Assembly: GCF_040676675.1 (NCBI RefSeq)
Contig: NZ_JBFAPK010000010.1
Span: 62,001-126,000, forward strand
DNA: 64,000 bases
Reading direction: 5' to 3'
DNA from: JBFAPK01 sp040676675
Lineage (GTDB): Bacteria > Actinomycetota > Actinomycetes > Mycobacteriales > Micromonosporaceae
The position numbers and the translations under genes were made by a program. The notes beneath the pieces are model-generated. The model saw only the letters and a program-made list of their open reading frames with translations, was not told where the DNA came from and did no database searches. Of the stretch, positions 36,065-44,485 are shown piece after piece; position 1 is the stretch's first letter, and the number at the start of each line of letters is the position of its first letter.

Positions 36065-36535
36065 TCAGGACGTGCCGGTCGGCTGCGGTTCGGTGCTGGC
36101 CGCGCTGTCGTCGCCGGTGGTGGCCGTCGCGCAGGGAAGCGTCCCGGTCAGAATCGTCACCGTGCCGCCGCGCTCGACCCGCGACCCGGGTGCCGGGTCG
36201 GTGTCGTCGAACTGGCAGGTGGAGAGGATGTCGTTGTCGCCCTGCCGCACCCTGACGCGTACGCAGAGCGTCCCGCCGCACTGCTTCCTGAGGTCGGCCT
36301 CCAACCTCTTGCGGACCTCCGTCACGGGCTGACCCTGGCTCTGGGTGATGCGCGGGATGTCCAGCGGAGAGTTGCGCGCCTCGTTCTCGTCGTTCCGGTT
36401 GAGCGGGCCGTCGGGCGCCTCGGGCGTCGCCCGGCCGCCGCCCGTCTCCCCGGTCGAGCGGTCCCCGCACCCCGCGCCGCCGATGGCGAGCGTGGCGACC
36501 AGCGCGAGCGGAGCGGCCCATCGGATCGTGTCCAT
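36065..36535 (-). CDS. Lipoprotein with PASTA-like domain
   Basis: A 156-residue exported lipoprotein. The N-terminus is a signal peptide ending in the lipobox IGGAGC (Cys 23). After an acidic, disordered stretch comes a PASTA-like unit (SQGQPVTEVRKRLEADLRK ... DPAPGSRVERGGTVTILTGT). PASTA domains bind peptidoglycan fragments in kinases and PBPs. The C-terminal tail is Thr/Ser-rich. It is the first gene of a two-gene unit with the membrane protein at 35121-36053. A role as wall sensor is inference. Confidence 0.75.
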   Translation of the reverse strand: MDTIRWAAPLALVATLAIGGAGCGDRSTGETGGGRATPEAPDGPLNRNDENEARNSPLDIPRITQSQGQPVTEVRKRLEADLRKQCGGTLCVRVRVRQGDNDILSTCQFDDTDPAPGSRVERGGTVTILTGTLPCATATTGDDSAASTEPQPTGTS

Positions 36536-36673
36536 ACTTGCCTCCCTGGGTGCGCCCAGTGTCGCCCCTCGGTGCGCGATGGCAAGGCGCCCGTCACAAT
36601 GACGACCGATGGGCCGGGGTCCAGCCGTCCCGCCGGACAGCCGGCCGTCACAAGGGCGCTACGGGCAGGCTGC

Positions 36674-37012
36674 TCAGTCGTCGAACTCGAACCCGTCCGC
36701 CTCCGCCGACGTGATCAGCCGCCGCATGCGCTCGGGGTCGGTCGCCACCGGCTGCATCCGGGTGGACAACTCTTCGAGCGCCGCCCGGTCCGTACCGTGC
36801 GCGCAGAACATGCCGCCCTCCGAGTCGTACGAGAACCGCCCGTCGAGCGCCGGCGCCTCCGTACGGACCAGCCACTGGGCGACGCCCTCCCAGAAGTACC
36901 CGTTGGGCTCGTGGCCGAGTTCGTCGACCACGTCGTCGACCTCGGTGGAGCCGGCGTTCAGCAGCAGGGAGTACGCGCCCGAGGGGAACTCGTGCAGCCG
37001 CAGCGGATTCAT
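36674..37012 (-). CDS. Imm51-like immunity protein
   Basis: A 112-residue soluble acidic protein: MNPLRLHEFPSGAYSLLLNAG, then ELGHEPNGYFWEGVAQWLV and the block FSYDSEGGMFCAHGTD. The NGYFWEGVAQWLV and EGGMFCA segments match the Imm51 family, immunity partners of polymorphic toxins. No toxin gene is adjacent, so this may be an orphan immunity gene. ATG 37012 lacks an SD; an upstream in-frame ATG (37048) would add 12 residues but falls before any promoter-like sequence. Confidence 0.7.
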   Translation of the reverse strand: MNPLRLHEFPSGAYSLLLNAGSTEVDDVVDELGHEPNGYFWEGVAQWLVRTEAPALDGRFSYDSEGGMFCAHGTDRAALEELSTRMQPVATDPERMRRLITSAEADGFEFDD

Positions 37013-37064
37013 GGCACGGAGCCTGGCAGCCGTCGATCCCGGTGGCAAGCACGGAGGCCGCGAC

Positions 37065-37077
37065 TACTCTTGCCGCG
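37065..37077 (+). promoter_or_regulatory. Leaderless-type -10 box of the HD-domain gene
   Basis: TACTCT (37065-37070), six bases, then GTG 37077. No Shine-Dalgarno sequence. Confidence 0.5.
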
Positions 37078-37694
37078 TGGTTCCACCGGAACTCGCCCAC
37101 GCCCTCGATCCGGGCCGGTCGAGACTACGACCGCTGCCCGCCGCGATCGGTGAGCTGTTGGTGTCGCTGCGCGCTCCGGCTCGGCTGGCCGCGCACCTGC
37201 GTGCCGTGCACGACGTCGCCTGGCAACTGACCGAGCTGCTCGCCGCCCGCTGTCCGGCTCTCGCCTTCGACCGCGATGCCGTGCGGTACGGCGCCGCCAG
37301 CCACGACATCGGCAAGGTCGTCCACGTGCACGAGTTGACCGGCCCGGGGTCCGAACACGAGCTGGCCGGGGAGGCACTGCTGCTCTCACACGGCGTACCG
37401 GCGCGGCTGGCCCGTTTCGCGCGCACCCACGCCGTTTGGACCGCTCGGGACACGACGACCGACGACCACCTGGTCAGCCTCGCCGACAAGATCTGGAAGG
37501 GGAAACGGGTACCCGACCTCGAAGACCTCGTCGTCGCCGAACTCGCCGCCGCCGGCGCCGTCGAGCGCTGGGAGGCCTTCGCCGAGCTCGACGAGATCCT
37601 CGACGAACTCGCCGCCGACGCCGACTACCGGCTCGCCTACCAGGCCCGACATCCCGTCCACCCGCGATCGAGCCGTCCCTCGACCGACCGGTGA
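37077..37694 (+). CDS. HD-domain phosphohydrolase-like protein
   Basis: A 205-residue cytoplasmic protein with an HD metal site: RAVHDVAW (H in helix 1), YGAASHDIGKVVH (HD pair, about 79-91), EHELAGEALLLSHGV and FARTHAVW, then LADKIWKGKR with the distal Asp. HD proteins hydrolyse phosphoester bonds, often nucleotides. The GTG start follows a leaderless box. The 3' end abuts, and slightly overlaps in another frame, a decayed metallopeptidase remnant. The last residues (HPVHPRSSRPSTDR) look like read-through into that DNA, so the original C-terminus may have differed. Confidence 0.82.
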   Translation: MVPPELAHALDPGRSRLRPLPAAIGELLVSLRAPARLAAHLRAVHDVAWQLTELLAARCPALAFDRDAVRYGAASHDIGKVVHVHELTGPGSEHELAGEALLLSHGVPARLARFARTHAVWTARDTTTDDHLVSLADKIWKGKRVPDLEDLVVAELAAAGAVERWEAFAELDEILDELAADADYRLAYQARHPVHPRSSRPSTDR

Positions 37695-38155
37695 CGCGCG
37701 GCTTCCGAAGATCCTGATCGGTGACGGCATGCTGGACGCGTACGCCGCCATCGGGCTGGGCGAGGTGGCCCCGCAGGCGGTCATCGCGCACGAGTACGGG
37801 CACCTCATCCAGGCCGCCGGAAACCTCTTCGGGTCCGACCTGCCCGGACCGGAGGCCAGCCGGCGGCTCGAAATGATGGCGGACAGGTTTCCGCGTATTT
37901 CCTGGGCCACGCCCGAGGCGCGGCGCTGACCGGTGGCGGCTGCAGCAGGCCACCCGGGTCTTCTCCAACCTGGGTGACTGCGTCACCACGAGCCCGGCGC
38001 ACCACGGCACGCCGGAGCAGCGGGCGCGGGCGGCCGGGTGGGGCTACCACCTGGCGCGGGACCTCCACCAGCGGGGACAGGTCCTGCCCAGTCTCGAATT
38101 CGCCCGGCTCTTCGACCAGAAGCTGCCCGAGCTGGTCGCCGCGGACCTCGCCTGA
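37690..38155 (+). pseudogene. Frameshifted remnant of a zinc metallopeptidase
   Basis: Three consecutive pieces in three frames make one protein tail. Frame 1 (to the stop at 37929): ARLPKILIGDGMLDAYAAIG and IAHEYGHLIQAAGN with the HExxH-like zinc motif. Frame 3 (from about 37890): AYFLGHARGAAL. Frame 2 (about 37931-38155): RWRLQQATRVFSNLGDCVTT, SPAHHGTPEQRARAAGWGY and FARLFDQKLPELVAADLA. The pieces align with the C-terminal half of a single metallopeptidase-like family. The N-terminal half is missing, so this is a truncated pseudogene with two frameshifts, unless sequencing error caused the shifts. Only the 66-residue first piece has its own ATG. Confidence 0.75.
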
Positions 38156-38315
38156 CCCTCGGCGGCCCGGCCCCGTTCGCGCGGCGGGCGGACCGCCCGC
38201 CGCGTCCATGGTGACCATCGACCGAGCGGCCCCCGCTCCGGATGCCGGAGCGGGGGCCGCGACGTCACCGGGGGGACGCGGAGACCCGATCCGTCCCGGT
38301 CGTGGTCCGATCGGC

Positions 38316-40979
38316 TCAGAACTCCGAGCGACCGTCCCTCGTCCGCCGGATGGGCAGCGACCAGATGCCGCGACCGTGGGTCGCGACGTAGAGCTTGTCG
38401 TCCGGGCCGACCTTCACCTGAAGCACGGCCGTGCTCGGCAGGTTACGACCGAGTACCGCCCAGTCGCGGTGACCCGGCGCCCGGTAGAGCAGCCCGAGGT
38501 CGGTACCGAGCACGAGCCCGCCGCCGGCGAGCAGCTTCACCGAGTTGGCCGGCACGTCCGGCAGGTTCGCCGAGATGTCGGTCCAGTGCGTGCCGCCGTC
38601 GCGGGACTCGAAGACGTGCCCGATCCCGGCGCCGGGGCCCTCGGTGAACTTGCGGGAGAACCCGTTGACCGCCACGTAGACGTGCTGGGCGTTCGCCGGG
38701 TCGACGTCGAATCCGGCCACGTACCGGTTCGGCACCGTACCGTCGACGGGCAGGTTCAGCTCGTGCCAGCCGGTACCGTCGGCCTTGCCGACCGCGATGC
38801 CGCGCGCGAAGCCCTGGTTGTTGCAGGGGCCGCACCAACCGGCGTAGATGGTCCCGCCGGAGGCCGCGACCGCCGTGGCCGTGCGCTCCTCGCCCAGGTC
38901 GTAGGCGCTGGTCCACTCGTCACCGGAGCGGATCGCGAAGCCGTGGGTCTGCACCCAGACGTGCCGTCCACCGGCGACCCAGGTGTCGGGGCGCGTGGCG
39001 TCGACGGTGAGCGGGGCGATGAAGCGGGCCTCGCCGGTGTCGGCGTCCGGCGGCGCCACGTCGTAGGTGCTCACCCTGCTCGGGTCGGTGGTCCAGGAAC
39101 CGTCGTTGACCGCGCAGTTGTTGGTGACCGACACGGCGAGGTAGACGTACTCGGCGGCGATGTCGCAGCCGTTGTCGGGGTCGGCGATGGTGTCGCCGCC
39201 GTCGCCGCCGAAGTTGGACCCCATCGCCCGGTCGCCGGGGCGCAGGATCGACTGCCCGTTGTCCTGGAGGCCGCCGGTGACCGCCACGCCGTGCCGGCCG
39301 TCCCGGCCGACGCCGACCGAGTAGTACTGGAGCGTGTCGATGGTGCCGTCGTTGAGGCTGGTCCAGTCCTTGGCGTGCCCGTCGGCGTCGGCGACCCCGT
39401 CGACCGGGCGCCGGTAGATGCCGCCGTCGTTGCCGACGTACACCGACGTCTTGCCGTGGTAGGTCCCGATGGCGACCGAGTGCTGGTCGGAGTGGGTGGT
39501 GGGGTTGCAGTCACCCGTCTGCCTGGCCGGGTCGATGTCCCAGCAGGGGAAGCTGAAGTTCCAGTACGGGCCCGGCGTGGTCCAGTGGGCGCCGCCGTCC
39601 TTCGTCTCGTACACCTCTTCGAGGCCGGCGTAGACGTGCTCGGGGTTGGCCGGGTCGACCTGGAGGAACTGGTTGTACCAGGCCTGGATGCCCGGCATGT
39701 AGCCCGGATCGGTCAGCGCGGAGCCCGACGCGGCGAGCTGGTGGTAGTCCGCGATCTGCGTCCACGGGCCGAACGGCGAGCCGGAGCGCGACACGTAGAA
39801 GCCCTGCAACGCGCTGTCCGGGTTGGTGTTGAGCTGGGTGGGGGACTGGTCGATCGCGTAGTACCGGGATCCGTCGGCGGAGCGGGCGAAGGTCACGTTA
39901 CCGACGTCCGCCGCGTCGCTGGGAAGGTCGCCGAGGTCGGTGACCCGGATCCACCGGCCGCCCGTCTTGGCGTAGAAGCCGTTGTACGCGTCGCCGCTGC
40001 GCCAGCCGACCGCGAGCAGGACCCGGCTCGGGTCCTTCGGGTCGATCGCGATGTCGTTGGTGATGTTCTTGTACGGCGCGTCCGGGTCGTCGGCCTCGGT
40101 ACCGCCGGGCAGGAAGTCGGGGTTCGGGGCGAATTCCAGCTTCCACGGTCCGGCCCGGGTCACGATCGAGTGGGTGAAGACGCCGCGGTTCGTGGCCGCC
40201 CAGACCGTGTCGCCGGCGAAGCGCAGCGCGTTGATGGTGGTCGACTCCAGCTCGGTACCGCCGACGCGGTCGCCCGGCGAGAACGTCCCGTGCGCCGGGT
40301 CGGTCAGCAGGTACACGCCGGTACCGACGAACGAGGTGGCGCCGGTGTTGGCCTCGCCGGTGGCGTACCAGAGCCGGCCCTTGGCGTCGAGCTGCAGGTC
40401 GCCGCTGGAGAGGGTGGGCAGACCGTCGGCGATCGACTCCCATCGGCCGCCCCCGGTACGCGAGCGGAACACACCGCCGTCCGCACCGCCGGCGTACACG
40501 TTCCCGGCGTCGTCGGCGGCGATCGCGGTGATCCGGCCGGTGACGTAGCCCGAGCCACCCGACGAGTTGGAGCTGATGTCGCGGTACCGCGGGTCGTCCG
40601 AGTCGTACGGCAACCCGGTCACGTGGGTGAGGTCGCCCCCGACCCGCGGCAGCGACCGGAACTGCGCCCAGGCCGCCGAGTACGCGCCCGGCGCGACGAT
40701 GCCCGGGGCCAGCCGCGCCTCGGCGTACTGCTGGGCCGACTCCATCGAGTTCTCGGCCTCGTCCTCCTCGTCCTCGCCGGGCTCGCCCGGTTCGGCGAAG
40801 GTGCGCAGCCGCCCGGAGCCGAGCCGGTTGACCCGGTCCCGGCCGGCCTGCACCAGCAGGTTGTAGTGCGACGGTCGCGGCTTGGCGTTCGGCGCCGCGA
40901 CGGCCTGCGCGCCGCTCACCCCCAACGCGACGATCGACAGGACGCTGACGGCGAGCGATCGCCGTCTGGTATGCCTCAT
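38316..40979 (-). CDS. Secreted BNR-repeat beta-propeller protein
   Basis: An 887-residue exported protein. Residues 1-29 are a signal peptide ending at AVAAPN. Residues 55-75 are very acidic (EPGEPGEDEEDEAEN). The rest is a large propeller with many Asp-box or sialidase-like turns: RSRTGGGRWESIADGL, ETKDGGAHWTT, ESRDGGTHWTDISANLP. Two Cys-rich stretches (CWDIDPARQTGDC, CGPCNNQ) may form disulfides. Architecture resembles GH74/VPS10-type ten-bladed proteins, but I cannot assign catalytic residues. Start ATG 40979 has SD GGAGGAG. It may bind or hydrolyse glycans outside the cell. Confidence 0.82.
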   Translation of the reverse strand: MRHTRRRSLAVSVLSIVALGVSGAQAVAAPNAKPRPSHYNLLVQAGRDRVNRLGSGRLRTFAEPGEPGEDEEDEAENSMESAQQYAEARLAPGIVAPGAYSAAWAQFRSLPRVGGDLTHVTGLPYDSDDPRYRDISSNSSGGSGYVTGRITAIAADDAGNVYAGGADGGVFRSRTGGGRWESIADGLPTLSSGDLQLDAKGRLWYATGEANTGATSFVGTGVYLLTDPAHGTFSPGDRVGGTELESTTINALRFAGDTVWAATNRGVFTHSIVTRAGPWKLEFAPNPDFLPGGTEADDPDAPYKNITNDIAIDPKDPSRVLLAVGWRSGDAYNGFYAKTGGRWIRVTDLGDLPSDAADVGNVTFARSADGSRYYAIDQSPTQLNTNPDSALQGFYVSRSGSPFGPWTQIADYHQLAASGSALTDPGYMPGIQAWYNQFLQVDPANPEHVYAGLEEVYETKDGGAHWTTPGPYWNFSFPCWDIDPARQTGDCNPTTHSDQHSVAIGTYHGKTSVYVGNDGGIYRRPVDGVADADGHAKDWTSLNDGTIDTLQYYSVGVGRDGRHGVAVTGGLQDNGQSILRPGDRAMGSNFGGDGGDTIADPDNGCDIAAEYVYLAVSVTNNCAVNDGSWTTDPSRVSTYDVAPPDADTGEARFIAPLTVDATRPDTWVAGGRHVWVQTHGFAIRSGDEWTSAYDLGEERTATAVAASGGTIYAGWCGPCNNQGFARGIAVGKADGTGWHELNLPVDGTVPNRYVAGFDVDPANAQHVYVAVNGFSRKFTEGPGAGIGHVFESRDGGTHWTDISANLPDVPANSVKLLAGGGLVLGTDLGLLYRAPGHRDWAVLGRNLPSTAVLQVKVGPDDKLYVATHGRGIWSLPIRRTRDGRSEF

Positions 40980-41320
40980 CTGGCTCCTCCGACGTGGAAC
41001 GGAACCGCGCACCCGGAGCGGCGCGCGGGTGGACCGTTGATCATTCTGATCCCGATCGCCCTGATCGGACAGTCCAGCCAGGTGAGGAAGCGCCCGCGCG
41101 GGGCCCGACGTCACCGGTCGCGGGCGCGCGGTGCGACGGCGGTACGACGGGGGCGTGACGAGGGTGCGACGGCGGTGCGGTGCCGCCCGGGAGTCGCTCC
41201 GGGAGCGCGACCGCGAGGTCGTACCGGCGGGTGGGCCCGGCGTGCCGGTGCGGGGCCGGCACGCTCAGGCGACGGGGCGCCCAGACGCCCAGACGCCCGG
41301 GCGCTCGAGCGGTCGAGCGG
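40980..41320. other. 341 bp between BNR protein and VOC gene
   Basis: Rich in short GCGACGGCGG-like repeats (41125-41200). At 41275-41335 there is a run of CCCAGACG and GAGCGGTC repeats. No gene or clear promoter on the plus strand. Confidence 0.4.
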
Positions 41321-41731
41321 TCAGGCGGTCCGGGGGTGCCCCCGGTAGGTGCCGAACGACCAGTGGTTGCCCTCCGGGTCGCGGACGATGAACTCGCGGG
41401 AGCCGTAGTCGGTGTCCTGCGGCTCCTGGACGACCTGGGCGCCGGCCGCGACGGCGCGGGCGTAGAGCGCGTCCGGGTCGTCGGTCACCGCGTACGCGCC
41501 GAAGGTGCCCGGCCGGAGCGGAAACCGGCGGGCCGGATCGTCGCGCTCGCTGCCGAGCATGATCCCGCCGCCGGCCGGCCAGGCCAGCTCGGCGTGGTCG
41601 ACCCGGTCGCCCTCGCCGTGCACGGCCGTCTCGGTGAACCCGAAGGCCGCGACGAGGAACCGGATCAGCGCCCGGGCGTCGCGGGCGCGCAGGGCGGGCC
41701 ATACCTGTGGTGCTGGTGTCGAATCGGTCAT
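41321..41731 (-). CDS. VOC family protein (bleomycin-resistance/glyoxalase fold)
   Basis: A 136-residue protein with two beta-alpha-beta-beta-beta units: PALRARDARALIRFLVAAFGF and VDHAELAWPAGGGIMLG in the first, GTFGAYAVTDDPDALYARAVAAGA and SREFIVRDPEGNHWSFGTYRG in the second. The last block is the family's typical C-terminal signature. It starts at ATG 41731, overlapping the AraC gene's stop codon (ATGA). The two are cotranscribed. Probable role: binding or conversion of a small toxic compound. Confidence 0.9.
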   Translation of the reverse strand: MTDSTPAPQVWPALRARDARALIRFLVAAFGFTETAVHGEGDRVDHAELAWPAGGGIMLGSERDDPARRFPLRPGTFGAYAVTDDPDALYARAVAAGAQVVQEPQDTDYGSREFIVRDPEGNHWSFGTYRGHPRTA

Positions 41732-42594
41732 GGCCCCGAGTCTGGCAACGCCGGGGCGGGCCCGGCTTGGACGTACCGGAACTCCTCCCACAGCCAGCGG
41801 CTCGGCGGGCAGCCGGCGAGGGACCGGAACTCGCGGGCCAGGTGGGCCTGGTCGTAGTAGCCGCAGCCGGCCGCGAGATCGGCCAGCGCGAGATCGGGTC
41901 CGGTGCCGGCACGCCGTTGCAGCCGGCGGCGGGCGCGGTCGAAGCGGACCACCCGGGCCACCGCCTTCGGGCTCAGGCCGATCTCGACGTCGAAGCGCCG
42001 GCCCAGGTACCGCGGGCTCCAACCGACCTCGCGGGCCAGTTCGGCGACCGGAGCGGCACCGCCGCCGGCCAGCAGCCGCCGCCAGGCGTGCGCCACCTCG
42101 GGCCGGGGTGGTGTGGCCGCCGCCGCCCGGGGCGCGAGGAACCGGTCCAGCAGCGCGAAGCGCTCCGGCCAACCGCCGGCGGCGAGCAGCCGCTCGTGCA
42201 GCTCCCGCCCGGACGCCCCGAACACCTCGGCGGCGTCCACGTCGAGGCCGGCGAGTTCCCCGGCGGGCAGGCCGAGCAGCGCCCGCGCGCCCAGCGGCGA
42301 GAGGGCGAGCTGGATGCCGGACTGCCGCCCCGGATGGGTGATCAGCGCGGGTGCCGTGTGCAGCCCGCCGACGAGGGTCGCGTACCGCCCCGGCGGCGTG
42401 CGGGGGTCGGGGTGGGCGGCCACCTCCAGCGGCTCGTCCAGCGTGAAGATCAACGTCAGGTACGGCGAGGGCAGGCCCCGGTGCCGCCCGGGCGCGAGCC
42501 CGACCTGCCGGTACCCGGTGTACCGCGCCACCAGGGGCCGCAGCGGCGGCGCCGGGCGGTGCTCGACGAACTCCGAGACTGACACTTCGGTCAC
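41728..42594 (-). CDS. AraC-family transcriptional regulator
   Basis: A 288-residue regulator. The C-terminal AraC domain has two helix-turn-helix units: VAELAREVGWSPRYLGRRFDVEIG (about 181-205) and LALADLAAGCGYYDQAHLAREFRSLAG (about 235-261), followed by PSRWLWEE. The N-terminal 150 residues form a beta-rich domain related to those in stress or nitrogen regulators. The GTG start at 42594 is favoured by position. Its stop overlaps the VOC gene's start by 4 bp, implying coupled translation. It likely controls this operon. Confidence 0.9.
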   Translation of the reverse strand: MTEVSVSEFVEHRPAPPLRPLVARYTGYRQVGLAPGRHRGLPSPYLTLIFTLDEPLEVAAHPDPRTPPGRYATLVGGLHTAPALITHPGRQSGIQLALSPLGARALLGLPAGELAGLDVDAAEVFGASGRELHERLLAAGGWPERFALLDRFLAPRAAAATPPRPEVAHAWRRLLAGGGAAPVAELAREVGWSPRYLGRRFDVEIGLSPKAVARVVRFDRARRRLQRRAGTGPDLALADLAAGCGYYDQAHLAREFRSLAGCPPSRWLWEEFRYVQAGPAPALPDSGP

Positions 42595-42896
42595 GCCAGC
42601 GCCTCAGCCGGCCGCTGTCCGGGGTCCGACGGCCCGCGCGCACAACCGGGCAACGTGCTCCGAAAACCCACCCCGACACGGTAACCGCCCGACTCCCCGC
42701 TGGGCGCCGCGGAAAGTGCCCAGGTCACCCCGCGCACCGATCCCCGTCCGGGTTCGCCGGGCGTATCGGAGTCACCCCGGTGCAAGAGAAGGTGGGGCCA
42801 CCGTACCCCGCGCGGACCTCAAGCCTGACGGGCCGCGCGGGGTACGGTGGCCCCCACCCAGGGAGCGGGTACGGGCCCGAGACAGCAACCAGCGAC
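42595..42896. other. 302-bp intergenic region with palindromic element B copy 2
   Basis: No gene. The only structured part is element B at 42791-42858, which lies just past the aminopeptidase stop and could end its transcript. Confidence 0.5.
42791..42858. repeat. Palindromic element B, copy 2
   Basis: Arms 42791-42815 (GGTGGGGCCACC...) and 42833-42858 (...GGTGGCCCCCACC) pair along about 25 bp around the loop ACCTCAAGCCTGACGGG. Ends and loop core match copy 1 at 29298-29366, while much of the arm sequence differs but stays complementary. That covariation suggests the structure matters. Confidence 0.8.
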
Positions 42897-44372
42897 TCAG
42901 CCAGGCAGGCGCGCACCGGCCGACCGCTGCGCCGCCAACCACGACTCCACGTCGTCGGCGGTCCGGGGCAGCCCCGCCGACAGGTTGACCGCGCCGGTCG
43001 CGGTGACCAGCACGTCGTCCTCGATCCGGATGCCGATGCCGCGCAGCTCCTCCGGTACGAGGTCGTCCTCGGGCTGGAAGTAGAGCCCCGGCTCGACGGT
43101 GAGCACGTACCCCTCGCCGAGCGTGCCGTCGCGGTACTTCTCCTTGCGGGCGCGGGCGCAGTCGTGCACGTCGAGGCCGAGCATGTGCCCGAAGCCGTGC
43201 AGCGTCCAGCGGCGGTAGACGGTCGACTCCGGGTCCATCGCCTCGTCCACGCTGACCGGCAGGAGGCCCAGCTCCGACAGGCCCTCGGCGAGCACCCGCA
43301 TGCAGGTCAGGTGTACGTCCCGGAAGGCGACGCCCGGCTTGATGAAGTCGATGCCGGCCTGCTGCGAGGCGTGGACGATGTCGTAGACCTGCCGCTGGAG
43401 CGGGCTGAACGTGCCCGAGACCGGCAGCACCCGGGTGACGTCGGCGGTGTAGAGCTGCCGCCCCTCCACGCCCATGTCCATCAGCAGCAGCTCGCCCGGG
43501 CGGGTGGTGCCGTTGTTGTGGATCCAGTGCAGGATCGTGGCGTGCTCGCCGGCGCCGACGATCGAGCTGTAACCGACGTCGTTGCCGTCGTGCCGGGCCC
43601 GCAGCCCGAAGACGCCCTCCAGCAGCCGCTCGGAGACCGGCCGGTCGGCCGGCAGGATCCGTGCGACGTCCTCGAAGCCCCGGACCGTGGCGTCGATCGC
43701 CTCCTGGAGCTGGGCGATCTCCCACTCGTCCTTGACCAGCTTCAGCTCGCTGATCGTCTCGGCCAGCTCCCGGTCCCGGACGCCCGAGCGCTCCGGGTCG
43801 TACGGCCGCACCGAGAGGTCGACCAGCTCGTCGAAGCCGCGCAGCACCCGGGTGCGCCCCGGCGCGAGGTCCGCCAGCGCGGCCGGCAGGTCGTCCAGCG
43901 GAGCGGTCTCCACGCCCAACTCGGTCGCCTTCTCGGTGAGCGTGTGCCGGCGCCCCACCCACAGCTCGCCGTGGCGGCTGCGGAAGAACTCGTCGCTCTC
44001 CCGGGACGACCGGGGCCGCATGTAGAGCACGGCGTCGTGGCCGGACCCGCTCGGCCGCAGCACCAGCACGCTGTCCGGATCGTGGTCGCCGGTCAGGTAC
44101 ACGAAGTCACTACCGGGACGGAAGCGGTAGGCGGTGTCGTTGGCGCGTACCCGCTCGGGCCCGGTGGGGATCACCAGCGTCTCGCCCGGGAAGGCCGCGG
44201 AGAGCGCGGCCCGGCGCTTGGCGTGGTTCGGCACCTCCGGGCGGGGGCCCACGGGCAGGGTGCTGTCCCGCCAGCCCTCCCGCATGAAGGCCAGGAATTT
44301 CTCCGGGAAGTCGGGGTCGTGCGACTCGGTCCCCTTGTCCTGGACCGCCGTCTCGTCCGGTTTCTCACCCAT
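42897..44372 (-). CDS. pepP: Aminopeptidase P (Xaa-Pro aminopeptidase), M24B
   Basis: A 491-residue cytoplasmic metallopeptidase removing N-terminal residues before proline. The N-terminal domain has FVYLTGDHDPDSVLVL. The pita-bread catalytic domain has metal ligands in LLMDMGVEGRQLYTADVTRV (two Asp), HGFGHMLGLDVHD (His), TVEPGLYF (Glu) and GIRIEDDVLV (Glu). Length fits the long actinobacterial form. ATG 44372 follows an AG-rich GGAGGAGCGG. Divergent from the asparagine synthetase gene. Downstream is element B copy 2. Confidence 0.94.
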   Translation of the reverse strand: MGEKPDETAVQDKGTESHDPDFPEKFLAFMREGWRDSTLPVGPRPEVPNHAKRRAALSAAFPGETLVIPTGPERVRANDTAYRFRPGSDFVYLTGDHDPDSVLVLRPSGSGHDAVLYMRPRSSRESDEFFRSRHGELWVGRRHTLTEKATELGVETAPLDDLPAALADLAPGRTRVLRGFDELVDLSVRPYDPERSGVRDRELAETISELKLVKDEWEIAQLQEAIDATVRGFEDVARILPADRPVSERLLEGVFGLRARHDGNDVGYSSIVGAGEHATILHWIHNNGTTRPGELLLMDMGVEGRQLYTADVTRVLPVSGTFSPLQRQVYDIVHASQQAGIDFIKPGVAFRDVHLTCMRVLAEGLSELGLLPVSVDEAMDPESTVYRRWTLHGFGHMLGLDVHDCARARKEKYRDGTLGEGYVLTVEPGLYFQPEDDLVPEELRGIGIRIEDDVLVTATGAVNLSAGLPRTADDVESWLAAQRSAGARLPG

Positions 44373-44485
44373 GATCCGCTCCTCCCGCGCGTCCCGTCAT
44401 CGTCGCCGACCGTACCGCGCTGCCTGGCCCGGACGTAGCAGCGGTGCCGGCACGTGCCGACGGCGCGCGTGGAAAGATGACGGCC

